From Folioceros fuciformis (lineage: Eukaryota > Anthocerotophyta > Anthocerotopsida > Anthocerotales), in the NCBI GenBank assembly GCA_049999805.1, contig JBNGIO010006382.1, positions 388,182 through 431,819 on the forward strand: a stretch of DNA of 43,638 nucleotides, read 5' to 3'. The notes under the pieces were generated by a model. The model was given only the letters and a program-made list of their open reading frames with translations, had not been told where the DNA came from and ran no database searches. The position numbers were made by a program, and so were the translations under genes. This document shows positions 1 to 11,428 of this stretch, in pieces (the first letter of the stretch is position 1; each line of letters opens with the position of its first letter).

Positions 1-303
1 CCATCACGCTCACATTCGAGAGCCTACAGCGACGGTTGCCCTGCCTGCAGATTCCCCAAATCCTCTCCAACTTTCTATTACACCTTCAACTGTAGCAAGA
101 TCCGCATCCTCGAGCTCCGATTCAAGGGCCTCGGTTGGATGTTCGACGATATGATCTGCAGCTTTGGCGAGAAGGGCCTCCCCTTAAAGTTGATCCTTAA
201 AAGTCTGCTGCTGGGATGGAGCACATGCAGACACGCTGGATTGTGCGCTTACTCGCCGAGATTGGACCTAAATTCCGCTGAAGGACTGAATGATGCTGCA
301 TAG
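1..303 (+). pseudogene. 3' end of a CCR/DFR-like reductase, probably degenerate
   Basis: Frame 1 is open from the left edge to a TAG at 301-303. Its codons 40-59 (RFKGLGWMFDDMICSFGEKG) resemble the C-terminal helix of cinnamoyl-CoA reductase / dihydroflavonol reductase proteins, where a Ser-Lys-Lys-Leu...Leu-Gly-Phe stretch precedes a Met-Phe-Asp-(x)-Ile-x-Ser-(x)-x-Glu-Lys-Gly helix. The sequence expected just before it (a Leu-x-x-x-Leu-Pro-x-x-x-Ile-Pro stretch) is seen instead in frame 3 at about 15-60, which suggests a frameshift. The usual Gly of the Leu-Gly-Phe triplet is replaced by Arg. I infer a decayed or diverged gene end. It could also be a real last exon with an unusual splice site beyond the left edge. 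Confidence 0.4.
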
Positions 304-946
304 TCGGTGGTCCATGTGTGGCGTGTATATTATTAGTGTGTAGATGCATTCCTGGTTTGCTCAAGTCAAGTACGCAGTTTACATTATGCGTGTCATGTGG
401 AGGCGTTTGGAGGTAGCCGGTTTGAAATACCTACATTTCATTTTGACGTATGCTAAGGCTTGATTAACAGCTGATGCACTCTAATCTTCTGGGAAGCTTG
501 ATTCAATCTGGTATTGTGAATTACATCTATTTTGTGTTCCCATTGAAGTACTCCTTGTTCAAGATGCGCTCTCGATTCGTCACATTGAGCTAGAACTTTG
601 AAACTATCTTTGAATCTAGAACTTTGAAACCATCGCAAGCCTAAAATATGAGATGCACCCATGAGGTTTGAAGGCCATCAAGGCATTGGCTTTTGCGCCT
701 AGATTCGAAAAGATCAACAAGTTTTCAAACCTCCAAGAGAGGATGCTACCCTATTCCGGGCAAACTATACTTTCTCTAGAATTCTGGAAATCAAATCTAA
801 TTTTATCTTCTAACGTATCATCAAATACCAAGAGGTGTACAACATGGAGGAACAACGTTTGTGTTATCTTCTTCGTCACGTTACTGAAAGTGAACACCAC
901 GTCAATACTGCCTACTAAGTTTCTGGTGAGGTCGAACGTCACACGC
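304..946. other. No gene recognised
   Basis: Short frames on both strands have no recognisable motif. The stretch is moderately AT-rich and may hold the 3' UTR of the left-edge reductase remnant. Confidence 0.5.
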
Positions 947-1162
947 TTACTCTTCCTGGTGTCGCCTGTGGGCGTCCTCTGACCCGCCGATGAAGAACAT
1001 AAGGAGACCCGTGATGGTTGCCATTAGACAGCCCAATTTGAGCCCGACTGGGAGTGCTTCAGTTCCGGGAGGATATATCACTTCGGAGAAGAAAATGGTG
1101 GTCACGACGGGTATGACACACAGTGCGATAAGCCATACCAATAGTGCCCCAGTTAGAGCCAT
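947..1162 (-). CDS. Small two-helix membrane protein, unknown
   Basis: A 71-residue frame starts at an ATG in good context (caagATGGCT). It predicts two hydrophobic segments (about residues 4-22 and 38-58) joined by a short loop with a Pro-Pro-Gly motif, and a charged tail rich in Glu, Asp, His and Arg. The regular hydrophobic pattern suggests it may be real. I do not recognise the family, and there is no splice or transcript evidence. It lies downstream of ECH2 on the same strand. It could be a chance frame. Confidence 0.3.
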   Translation of the reverse strand: MALTGALLVWLIALCVIPVVTTIFFSEVIYPPGTEALPVGLKLGCLMATITGLLMFFIGGSEDAHRRHQEE

Positions 1163-1399
1163 CTTGAAAGTCTCACGGCCCGAGTGATGTCGCAGCAACT
1201 AGCTCGCCTGGTTATACTGTGGCCCGTCGTAACGTTTGGCCTTGGATGATGAGGAGGTGAAGCCTGCTGACGATCCAGTGCCAAATTTCCAAGCTTCCTA
1301 AGCTGATCCGCCGTGAACCTAAGATGATCCGATCCGCCATGACCCTAAGCTTCTAGGTCGAGGAAGACACAACGCTAGAGAGGTAGACAGAACGTTACC

Positions 1400-3281
1400 T
1401 CAAAGGTTAGATACTACAGGCTGCAGAGTGGCCATTCCGGAGAGGACGACTTGCCCTCGTTCCCTCACTTTGCTCCTGAAAACGACTCTGCAAACATCAC
1501 TCCATCAGCTGAGCTCAGCTCATGGCGTAGATGTAGTTGCAGGCACAGCTTTCAAGCACAAGAGGAAGCCGCACCTGGAATTTGCAACGTCCCTCCACAT
1601 CTCCGTCACGAGTGTCTCACCAGGATACACGTGGTGCAGAAACCGACCTTGGACAGCCCTTACGCGGGATGGCTCTCCACCACAGAAGGAGCGTATCACA
1701 GCTCGGGCAGCAAACCCGAGAGAACAAAGGCCATGTAAGATTGGTTGCTTGAAGCTAAGCAGAGTGGAAACAACTGTGTAGTCAGAACAAGCCAATCTGA
1801 TACTTCAGGACCCCGACAGTTGACAGAAGAAAGCAGAATGCCTACCCTGCTTTTGCAGCCAACATCGGGTCAACATGCAAAGGATTGTAGTCTCCGGATA
1901 AACGGTATAACAGTGCCTGAACCAAGCCTTGCCACATGAGCTGGGATCCCAACGCAAAGATGCTAACCGAACTGGCAGTGAGAGCATATGCAACCTGGAC
2001 CAAAATCCACACCTGGCTGGGATGTATAAGTTGCTCGAAAGTAGCTTCCGGAGGACCATCAAAACTCGGAATTCCCTTGCTGCCAGATGCCTGTGCGTTT
2101 ATTCTTGAAGGGGTTCGAGATGAAAAGGAGAAGGGTGTAGCGGAAGAAGCCGAGAAGCCACCTGCTCCTCGTAGGAAACACGTACATCTACGACCAAACA
2201 AAATGGCATACCCACTGTAAGGTAACAAGGCAGGAAGGCGTCTCCAATGGATGGGCAGATTTGGATTCGGGAATCGAACACCACCTGTTCAAGCAGAGTA
2301 GCTCCCCAGTATCAAGGTTTTGACTTGAGCACTCCAGATCGATGATGGCCGCTTTTCCTACAAAGGCACTAAATCCCACTTTTATTCTCATCAACTGGGA
2401 TCGACAAACTCAAAATTGTTGAGAAACAAGTGGCTTTAGTTCCAAACAATACCTTTGTCATACAGTCCAGCAACCCGCATCCTGTTTTGGATCTGAATCA
2501 AGGTAAAAGTTTCAGCATGGTTTGAGAAAAGAGGTTGATGCGGCTGAGAACATGGAGCATTACTACCTTTGCTTGTGTAGGGAGCGGCTTGTAAATTTCC
2601 AGATACTGCTCCCCATGCAACAACAAAGCTGGATCGAAGCTGCAAAAGTGACTGACTGTCTCACAAAACTACAAAACTAAGCCTCCCCAGAGCTGGCAGA
2701 CATGGGAAACAGGCTACCAAGGTCCGCCAATAAACTACCCGAAGCATCCGCCACGAGAGACATACTTACTGCAAACCAGGAACCGATCTGAGAACGTCAA
2801 CCACCCTGGCTGGAAAGAGCACAGCAAATGTTGGCAACACCTGCAAACAGCAGCGACTTCAATTGCCATTGCATCATATCTCATACCGACCACAAGGAGG
2901 GGGAGAAGTTCAATTCAATCCAACCTTGATAGAACCCTGCCCCTCCGCGTGATACAGATAGGGCAGCTCCAAAGGATCTAGCTGGTCCTCCCCTGGTGCT
3001 CCAACCCCCAGCGCGTACAGCGCCACATCCCTGCCACGGAAATGCAAGACAAGCAGCAATTACCCAAATTGAAGAGGCCTTCCTCGCAGCAACAAAAATC
3101 TAAACATAAATGGCCCAAACCTTTCCGTGTAGTTGAACTCATCCTGAAGCAAAGGGGTAGCACCGTCAGCTTCCAACCCATCAAGAGCAACAGGACATAC
3201 CGATTGCAGGCAGCAGCAATCAAGACAGACCTCACTGAACCGATAGGACACCACGAGCTCAGGCTGGATGCGGGGAATCAT
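1400..3281 (-). CDS. ECH2: Peroxisomal enoyl-CoA hydratase 2 (MaoC/hot-dog type)
   Basis: Eleven exons fit one 316-residue frame: 3231-3281, 3121-3143, 2925-3030, 2770-2840, 2567-2639, 2453-2492, 2285-2357, 2013-2187, 1846-1916, 1575-1754 and 1400-1487. The product resembles plant ECH2 (about 309 aa). That enzyme hydrates (R)-type 2-enoyl-CoAs during peroxisomal beta-oxidation of cis-unsaturated fatty acids. The N-terminal hot-dog half carries DVALYALGVGAPG and LLLHGEQYLEIYKPLP. The C-terminal half has the hydratase-2 signature YRLSGDYNPLHVDP, with catalytic Asp and His, followed by PILHGLCSLGFAARAVI. The 23-nt second exon is required to restore phase and gives NYTERDVALYALG across the junction. 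The protein ends in ...VVSNL, not a canonical SKL-type PTS1. The start Met (MIPRIQPELVVSYRF) matches the family start. The gene is divergent from PP5. Confidence 0.93.
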
Positions 3282-3928
3282 GGCTGCTTGCTGCACCGGC
3301 GGATCGTGAACTGGAGGGAGACAAAAACAGTAGTGGATATGCACACAGTTCCCGAAGTCATGAGGCTTCACAGAATGCACGGGTCTCCAGAATGTCCGGT
3401 GAGATGCAGTTCTGGCGTTTACTGCAGGTAGATTCCAACTAGGGTTAAAGAAAGAAAGTAACCAATGGAAGATGACATGTGTACAGAGCACTCTTTTATG
3501 GGCGCTAGGAGCAAGCACTGCCGATCCCGTCCTGTCGCCGCCACAGCATCCCGGCGCCGGATCGCTTGCCGGTCGGTTGACATTTGAAATTTGCGCACGG
3601 AATTCGAGATTTTGCGGCCGCGGGGTGTGGAGGATTCGAGCGGCCTGCGCTGATTTGCAGGACTGTGGAGGCCGCCGAGGCTTAGTGGGCGGTTGATGTG
3701 CGGAGGAGGTGGAGTGGCGGGGATGGGTGGAGGCCTGTGCTGCTGTCTTGCGATTCGGATTAGGGCTGCGCTGTTGTAGGATCAGCAGGTGCGGGAAGCG
3801 CGGGCGGCCGAGTGGAGATGAGAGTGTACTGGAGCTGTGGGACATCTTGTGTGCGTGAGGTTGTTGCTGGTGGCGTCGAGCTCATGAGAATCGGTCGGAG
3901 TCGGTGAGTTGGAGTACAGTTAGGAGCC
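3282..3928. promoter_or_regulatory. Shared ECH2/PP5 intergenic promoter region
   Basis: About 650 bp separate the start codons of the divergent ECH2 (-) and PP5 (+) genes. The middle part (about 3480-3850) is GC-rich and contains a NotI-like GCGGCCGC. No clear TATA box is seen. A long minus-strand frame runs through here into ECH2 exon 1, but it looks like 5' UTR read-through. I infer a bidirectional, TATA-less promoter of the kind used by housekeeping genes. Confidence 0.5.
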
Positions 3929-6551
3929 ATGGCAGCCGCGAACGGTAGGACAAATGTGGATGCCGCGGAAGCGTGGAAGGTTTCTGCGAATGCTGCGTTT
4001 CAAGGTGAGCGAGGAGGATTCTTGTGGGTGCGGAGTAGGCGGTGTGAATTTGGTGGGTCTGACCGCTTGTGTCGGTTTGGTTGCCTCAGCGCATCACTAC
4101 CAGAAGGCCATAGAGCTGTACACGGAGGCCATAAAGCTGAATCCGGACAATGCGGTTTACTGGTCAAACAGAGCGTTTGCCCATACCAAGGTGGAGGAAT
4201 ATGGAAGTGCGATTGCGGATGCCACCAGGTCTATAGAGATCGACCCCAAGTACTTTAAGGTGAGGCATTTGATTGAGGAGGTGCTGTCAGCTCGACCAGA
4301 AGATAGAAGCCTTCCTGTGACATGTATGGCTGCAATTGTTTCTTGTCCAGGGATATTATAGGAGAGGGGCGGCGTACCTGTCTATGAGCAAGTTTGAGGA
4401 CGCCCTCAAAGACATCAGGCAGGTGAGTGGCACATCCTAGTACTCCCCTTTGTGCTTGACGAGGTATGGAGCCCAGCTATCAGTTGATCGATTGGCTGTT
4501 GCGGGGAGGAGCAGGTGTGCAAGATCTTCCCGAAAGATCCGGATGCAGAAAAGAAGTTGAAAGAGTGCGAAAGGCAAATTCGGAAGATCAAATTTGAGAA
4601 AGCAATCGCAAGTGATGATCATGAGGAAGAAACTATCGATGATAATTTCTATCTCTCCATAGGTGGACATCAGATCCTTATCTTTCTCTCAGTGCATAGT
4701 GTGAGGCATCGTTTTTGTGTTACTTTGATTGTGCATAATGTCTTCACTTCTACCGCTTATCGTTTGTTTTTGCCTTTGCAGAAGTTGAAGAAGGTTACAG
4801 TGGGCCTAGATTAGAGGGTGACCAGGTAACGTTGGAGTTCGTGAAACAGATGATGGCCCAATTCAAAGTCCGGCAAAAGATCCACCGGCGGTAATGGCCA
4901 GAATGCCTTTAACACAGTCAATTAGCATTGCAGCATGGAATAAATGCCTTACCAACGCCTGTTTGTTTTGTTGGCAGTTATGCCTTCCAGATTTTGCTGC
5001 AGACAAGGGCATTGCTCCGGGCACAACCAACTCTGGTGGACATAACCATTCCAGACAAGCAACATTTTACTGTTTGCGGGGATATTCATGGTCAGGTGAG
5101 GGCCTATGACATGTTGGTCAAGTGCGTTGGCTTTTCGTTTACACAAATATGTTGTTTTATGAACATCCCTATTTTGCTGTACTATGAGTTCGTTGCTTTA
5201 TCGTTGCATGTTCCTAACACACCTCTTTTGCAGTACTATGACTTACTCAACATTTTCGAGTTGAATGGCCTGCCATCCATGGAAAACCCATATCTTTTCA
5301 ACGGAGATTTTGTAGACCGAGGATCTTTCTCTGTGGAGTGTATATTCACTCTGTTTGCGTTCAAATGTCTCTACCCTTCAGGTACCTCTGTGCTGCGAGC
5401 GCACTTTGTCTAGAGGTTTGCATGCCTTGAAGTTACTAGATCTGATTGTCAATGGCCGACAGGTATGGCCAGGCAGTCGGCCGTTTTGATGGTCAATTTC
5501 TTAACTTGGTTGACATTTTGTGCAGGACTGTATCTGTCGAGAGGAAACCATGAGAGCAAAAGCATGAATAAGATTTATGGGTTCGATGGTGAAGTCAAGG
5601 CCAAATACAACGCGTTAATGGCAAACTTGTTTGCCGAAACTTTCTGCTGCTTGCCACTAGCCAACCTATTAAACAACAAGGTTCTTGTGATGCATGGTGG
5701 GCTATTCAGCACTGATGGTGTGAAATTGTCAGACATCCGAAGTATTGACCGGTTCAGGGAGCCACCTGATGAAGGTTTGTCTTCATTGTGCTGAGTTTCA
5801 TTGACTCACTTTTGTGGTCAGGTGGAAATCGATATTTTTAGTTTTTTTTTCCAAAGATGATTTCTTTTTCTCCCTAGATGTTTAAATCTCTAACTCGGCA
5901 ACTTTGTTTGCAGGTCTCATGTGTGAACTTCTTTGGAGTGATCCCCATCCGGGCGTGGGGCGGATTGCAAGCAAGCGTGGGGTTGGAGTTGCCTTCGGAT
6001 CAGATGTTAGTCACAACTTCTTGAAAGACAACAACTTAGGTGCGTGGAAGGTCCAGTTTTCTGGTAAAGTCTTTGAATGGACAACGAGCTTTTCTCGCTG
6101 ACTGAGGTTTCCCTTTTCAGATCTTTTGGTAAGGTCTCATGAGGTACAGGAGAATGGGTACGCCGAAGATCATGGTGGGAAAGTAATTACGGTGTTCTCT
6201 GCTCCCAATTACTGTGACCAGGTGGGTGCACATCACATCTTCCTGGTGGTGGCTGGTGTTCTCTTTGAGTAGCATGGGGCCTGATTTCCTGGAGTCCCTG
6301 ACCCGTTTTGTTGCATCGGCAGATGGGAAACAAAGGCGCTTTTATAAGATTCGTGGCACCGGATTTGAAACCCCACTATACGTGTTTCTCTGCTGTGGTA
6401 CGTATCCTGTTTGGACGCGAATCTAGGTTTCCTGTGTCTTCTGTCTCCGTAGGCTGCTGTCACGTCACCCTATGTAACTGCTTCCCGTTGGTACTCGCAG
6501 CCTCACCCAGACGTGAAGCCCATGGCTTATGCACTCAGCCTATTGGCTTAG
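3929..6551 (+). CDS. PP5: Serine/threonine protein phosphatase 5 (TPR-PPP)
   Basis: Twelve exons give a 480-residue protein: 3929-4004, 4090-4259, 4351-4422, 4515-4662, 4782-4890, 4978-5095, 5234-5381, 5526-5774, 5914-6039, 6121-6221, 6323-6397 and 6501-6551. The length matches plant PP5 (about 484 aa). The N-terminal third carries three TPR repeats (for example [20 protein letters not shown]), which in this family bind the HSP90 C-terminus and autoinhibit the enzyme. The PPP catalytic domain has the metal-binding motifs [14 protein letters not shown] and RGNHE, and a later NYCDQ. PP5 dephosphorylates HSP90 clients and, in plants, phytochromes. All introns are GT-AG, 81-144 bp. The end ([16 protein letters not shown]) is a variant of the usual family C-terminus. 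Confidence 0.95.
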
Positions 6552-7019
6552 TGTTTGCTCAGTTCTGTCGGCCAAGAAGCTCGGCTGTCGTGCTGGCATG
6601 CTCTTGCACCCTAAGGGACGGGGCTGAGTTGAGGTAGGTTGTTAGTGAGTGCATGCAGAAGTGCGCCTGTCCACCGTCGGCCGCATTTTCTGCGTCACTG
6701 CGGCACTTAGGTGAAGACCTCCCCCGTGAAGACGGATCAAATTGATTTGCAAGTGCGGGTGTAATATATGTTCTGCACGATCGGGAGGAGTAGAGGTAGC
6801 AGAGGATTGTCACAGTGGAGGGTCATGTGCGAGTTTTGCTGGACATAAGACGTCATACATACATAACCAAGGGTCTACAGTGGTGACATTGGATGGGGTT
6901 CGTCACTAAGCCAGTTCACAGCTGTGACAAAAATAAAGTATCGATGAGCTATTGTCTGGTTGGCAGTCCGGCTCCTGGGCAGCATCCTTCCCTGCAGTTG
7001 GGGCTGGTTCCTCTGATTC
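6552..7019. other. PP5 3' UTR and convergent F-box 3' flank
   Basis: No coding signal is seen. An AATAAA-like element (AAAATAAAG, about 6930) lies about 380 bp after the PP5 stop and could be a plus-strand polyadenylation signal. The F-box stop is at 7020 on the other strand, so the two genes converge. Confidence 0.4.
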
Positions 7020-8339
7020 TCACGGAGTTACATCCAGGCGGGGCACGAAACTGCCCATAGAAGCACTGGTGCCGAGCAAGCGGTGCAAAACCTCCTCCGT
7101 CTTGCGGATGTGGTCAGGCAAGCTACTCCAGCCGTCGGGCTTGGAGCGATCGTACATGACAACGCCGTTGAAGGGGCTGGAAGAGCTGGTGATGTAGAGC
7201 ATATGTCCCCCTCCCGAGCAGTTGAGGTACCCACAGTATTCTTGGGCGAAGCAGTCGCTCACCTTCATGTCGGCCTTGCCCACCCAGATCCTCCGCTCCC
7301 GGTCATATCCCACGACGAAGATGCGTTCCGTGATGGGCATGGGCTCGTCGGGAGCCTTGGGCAGATCCGTCCTGCCCACAAGCTCGATCACCGACGGCTG
7401 CCCACGGGATGTCCCCGGCATCACCACCACCTGGAGAGTGAACCAGTTGAGCTGCAGCAGCGAGAGGCAGGGCAGCACCGCGGACGAAGGCACGGCGATG
7501 GCGAAGCTGTCCTGCTCCACATGATACGCCAGCACCACCACCCGCTTGTTGGCGAACCCGCCGGGACTGCAGTCCAGGCCCAGGCAGTAGATGACTCCCG
7601 CGGAGGCGGTGCTGGAGCTGGGGAGCAGCATCAGGTCGTCGTCCGCCATGGTTGCCCCCTTCCGCCACTCCCGGGTGCCCGAGTGGTATACCTCGGCCGC
7701 CCAGTGGAAGCAGGATGCGCCCTGACAGATGCGCACCAGCTTGTACGACTGCGTGGCCTCGTCCACCAGCAGCTGGTGCAGGATCTTGTCGTCGTGGCCG
7801 CCACCGTGCGGGAGCGCGCCTGCGCTTAGCGCCACCCTCTGCCACTTGTTGGTCACTGGGTTGCCCACCCAGTAGCAGGGCGCGGCCCCGGCCAGCCCCC
7901 GCATCACCACCAGCCCCGACGCCCCTGCTTCCGACCTCAGGACGGTGACATCCGTCTCAGGCCGCAGCTCCGGGAACGACATCGTGTACCACCGCCTGGC
8001 CTGTGGGTCGAATGCCCAGCACTCCACCACCCTGTGCTGCATCGCCTCCTCGTCCTTGTGCATCGCTACCGGACAGCACACCAGGCACCATGGCCACCGC
8101 CGCGCCGTCGCCTGCACCTCCTCGCCCTGCCCCGGGAAGCCCTTCCCTGTCAGCAGCCTGTTCCATTTCTTGCACACGCTTCGAGCTCGGACCAAGCTTG
8201 GCACCGGCAGACAGCACAGAACTTTGCACACCAGATCATCATCTGCCAGGAATCCCTCCTCTTCTTCCTCCTCCCTCTCCTGCTCTTGCTGCTCGACATC
8301 ACCACCACCGTCTCCAGCTGCTGCTGCTAGTGGTGCCAT
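7020..8339 (-). CDS. F-box protein with kelch-like C-terminal domain
   Basis: A single uninterrupted frame codes for 439 residues if started at the Met at 8339 (MAPLAAAAG). The frame extends upstream to a Met at 8462, but that extension looks like 5' UTR. After an acidic Glu-rich stretch, an F-box (about residues 36-72: DDLVCKVLCCLPVPSLVRAR followed by SVCKKWNRLL) would bind the SKP1 subunit of SCF ubiquitin ligases. The rest shows repeated beta-rich segments with Gly pairs and Trp (WAFDPQARRWYTM, YCLGLDCSPGG), like the kelch-type propellers of plant F-box proteins. The target is unknown. The coding region is markedly GC-rich (over 60 percent by eye) compared with neighbours and lacks introns. 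Confidence 0.85.
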   Translation of the reverse strand: MAPLAAAAGDGGGDVEQQEQEREEEEEEGFLADDDLVCKVLCCLPVPSLVRARSVCKKWNRLLTGKGFPGQGEEVQATARRWPWCLVCCPVAMHKDEEAMQHRVVECWAFDPQARRWYTMSFPELRPETDVTVLRSEAGASGLVVMRGLAGAAPCYWVGNPVTNKWQRVALSAGALPHGGGHDDKILHQLLVDEATQSYKLVRICQGASCFHWAAEVYHSGTREWRKGATMADDDLMLLPSSSTASAGVIYCLGLDCSPGGFANKRVVVLAYHVEQDSFAIAVPSSAVLPCLSLLQLNWFTLQVVVMPGTSRGQPSVIELVGRTDLPKAPDEPMPITERIFVVGYDRERRIWVGKADMKVSDCFAQEYCGYLNCSGGGHMLYITSSSSPFNGVVMYDRSKPDGWSSLPDHIRKTEEVLHRLLGTSASMGSFVPRLDVTP

Positions 8340-8596
8340 CCTGTGACACAAGGCACGGGATGATGGAAGGACGGACAGCATGAACTGGCACGACGGCACT
8401 CCAACACAGGTCACGCCTCCGTACATCTCTGCCTGGAGATGGCCAGGGTAACGAAACCTCAACGGAAAACCGTTTCACCGGTTGGGGACATCCAATAAAC
8501 CCAATGCCTAAGTTCGTTAGCGAGGATTGGACAAATATGTTAGTCTCCCACAGGCCACCTAGTAATAATTAGCACTGTCTGTTATCTACCTGCTTG

Positions 8597-11428
8597 TCAC
8601 TGGGACAGGAGCGTCCGCAGTGCTCTGTTCTGCCGCTCTTCACTCACCTCCATCAGCAAAGAGAGAAGGGCCTCACACATTTCAGCCGAATCTGCCTCCT
8701 TGTCATCTTTTTTAGCTGGAGAATACACCATCCATGCATGATCCAGTTTCCTCTCTGGTTTCACAACCATAGAACCCGGGATTTCAGCATCTTTCCTGGC
8801 TACTAGCCCGTCACTCTTCTCTCCGTACCGAAGTTCCAAGTGGAGAGCGCACACTGCCATGGCAGCTGCTAAAGGGATCACGACTGGGAGAGTCTTCGTG
8901 GCAACCGCTTCATCCGTTGCCTGGGTGTTGCTGGACCCTGGCAACCATGGAAGCTCCGCGTGTGCTATCTGTGACATGGTCGATAGCACGCCGGGAGCCT
9001 TGCTGGCCTCACTGTGGAAGGAGATAGTTGGGAATTCTGGAGGAAGAGTGTATTTTTCAAGGAATTGCCGCCTTTTCTGATAAGTTAGGTCTTCCAGAGC
9101 TCGCATATCACCCTGAAAGTCACCATCCAGGTCAGCACCTATAACAATTAATCAATTGAGACAAAGGAGCTGATGTGTGCATATCCGGTTATTGTACCTT
9201 GATGATTTTGCAGATCACCATCTCCATGATCCTTCTTGTTTCGATATCTGCAATTTGCCCTTCTCGGAGGATGTCGGATGCAATTGGGCTGCCCCCGTAT
9301 GGTGATTGCACAGCTACCAGCCCAACCACTTTGTCCCTCAGCTGATCCCAGTATATTGACAAAGCTGCAGCTGCATCCACTCCCCCTTTGCTGTGGCCAA
9401 GGAGAACAACACGCTTGCCTGTGCCCCAGAACAACTCGTCAATGTAGTCCTTGAGCTGCTGGGCGTTCGTCTCCACTGCAGCCTGTGACAAACCGCTATG
9501 CCCTTCAGTTACTCTGACTCTGAAATCCTGTCAGAGTCACTGACTTCATTCACCCGGTGCCATCAACTAACAAAAATGGAGCTGATACCTCACTGTGAAT
9601 CTTGGCTATGTAGCAAGAAAGCCCCATCTTGGAGAAATACTTTTTGGTGTCTACAAAATATAGTGGCCCATGATTGCTGAACAGACCTGTTATGAATCAG
9701 CAACAAATGAAGTATGTTCAGAACAAGCAGAAGTATTCCAGATCCGTCGTCTCGTCGTGTATCCACATACCAGGAACTAGAAGATAGACGAGATTATTGG
9801 GTAGCACATGCACCCCATGCCTGCAGAGGCAAACACTCACGTCAGAGAACATCGTCTCACGAGCCTTGAGTTTGTCAGTTTGAAATTACGAAACATACTG
9901 ACCGAATTCGTTCGAGATGCTCATGAAAACGCTCAGTTCCATCTTCCACAGGGGGCAAGCCAGGCATCTTCTGAAGCCAACCTATGTCATCTCCTGACCC
10001 GCGCAAAGTTGTTTGCACCCTCGCCACAACCCTATCCACATTGAAATCGTGCAAATGGACTTTGAGAAATGGGGACATGCTTTACGATAGCATGCCCTTT
10101 TGCTCTTGTCCAGTCAGACACTTTGCAGATCAAAATGAACAACTGCAAATCATCGTATCAATTGACAAATGGACAGGCCGAGCAATTGTCCACAACTGAC
10201 AGACACACACAAGGGACTCCAGGCCATGGCTCACTCTAGACAGCTGAGGATTCTCTCTGTCGGAAAGCTCACCGCTTCCATCTGGCACGTGTGCGCTCTA
10301 TGCGCCTCAGGACAAAATTAAGAAATGAAAAGGCCAACCGCCAAGCAAATCCAAGGCCTGTGAATTCAAAGATATACCTGCGTCACAAGAACTGTGAGAG
10401 GCAGAACACCTAAGGGGGTCCCAAACAAACTAACGTGAAAGGGCATGCCAACCCTGTGAGTAAGATGCATGCTACCAACATGTGGAGAGAAAGCTCCACA
10501 CCTTCTGGCTATGTCCATGCTAACAAAGATCTGATACGCGCACGTACTGGGTATTGTTTAGAGTAATCTCTATCACAGGAAGTACCCATGCAAACTCCAG
10601 GAGCTCTCCTCACAGGCTATCTGCTTCAAAATATACTACACGTCTTAGCAAACAGCAGGCAGAACAATTGACCCAGACCTTCAAGGAGGTAGCTGCACCA
10701 TCCATGGACCACACCAAGCATGACCAGGTCTGCATGAGTAGCGTGTGTCCACCAAACCCTCTTACATCACCATAGAAGCATCTGACAACACGTGATCACA
10801 AGAAGGCAAGTAAGTGAGGCCAGGCATTACTAAGAACTTTGATGCACAGGAGTGCTCACCCTTGCCAAAATGAAGGTGAAGAGATCAGCCAATTTTGACC
10901 GATTCCCATAACAGCTGAGCTAGTCTGTGCGAAGATTGAACTTGGTCGCTCCACCCGAACATTGCTAAGACCCGTGCTGGTCTCCGTACCCATGCCAGTG
11001 CTACTGGTGTCGGGGGATGTCTCCGGTACTGCTCCACCTGCTTCAGCATCGAGGCTACCCGATGCAGCTGCAGTAGATGGTTCTCCAGAGGACTGAGATG
11101 TCAAGTCCCGAGTAACAGCTTCCTCTGAAAGGAAGCTCACAATAATAAGTGTCCATAATATCACTTTCTAGTTAACCCCAAACAGCAAGCATACAATCAG
11201 TGAACACACGCAGAGTCGCTTTGGCCCAGGATAGACAACCTCTACTAACAAAGGTAGCAAGCCGGCGCCCAATATCAGAGGCAGTTTGAGCAATTCGCAC
11301 AGATGCCTCATTTATGGCAGGGACTGCTGCAGCCAGTGGAGGAATGCACCATTGATCTTCAAAACCCCCATGCTGCAGGATTGAATTTACCTGGTGGACG
11401 GCCAGAGGCATAAAGACTGATGAAAACC
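8597..11428 (-). CDS. Alpha/beta-hydrolase (lipase-like) protein, 5' end unresolved
   Basis: Seven exons join in phase: 11240-11428, 10860-11124, 9903-10079, 9771-9820, 9589-9686, 9198-9482 and 8597-9112, about 520 residues. At least one earlier exon upstream of 11428 is not resolved. The order is an N-terminal region with hydrophobic/amphipathic parts, a Ser/Thr/Pro/Glu-rich low-complexity linker (10860-11124), then a hydrolase domain. That domain contains LRGSGDDIGWLQ, YLLVPGLFSNHGPLYFVDTK and the nucleophile elbow GHSKGG. SPYGGSPIASDILREGQ follows, and a late DHAWMVYS could supply the catalytic His. The family is conserved in plants and related to lipases; substrate and location are unknown. 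The 780-bp intron at 10080-10859 is the longest in the gene. Confidence 0.8.

Noticed and set aside
3060-3845. 261-residue minus-strand frame upstream of and into ECH2 exon 1
   Set aside because: It is low-complexity Pro/Ser/Arg sequence before the ECH2 start Met and runs into intron 1. The conserved protein begins at the Met at 3281, so the rest is read as 5' UTR and promoter.
4928-5413. 161-residue plus-strand frame across PP5 exons 6-7
   Set aside because: It joins two real exons through an intron read in frame by chance. The intron has good GTGAGG and TTTTGCAG ends, and removing it gives the standard GDIHGQ-YYDLLN junction.
7083-7829. 248-residue plus-strand frame opposite the F-box gene
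   Set aside because: Antisense shadow of a GC-rich coding region. The minus-strand protein shows an F-box and the expected repeat pattern; this frame shows no motif.
11373-11390. Apparent 18-bp intron (GTAAAT...CTGCAG) in the hydrolase gene
   Set aside because: Far below the minimum intron size, and the segment is in frame without a stop, so it is coding sequence.
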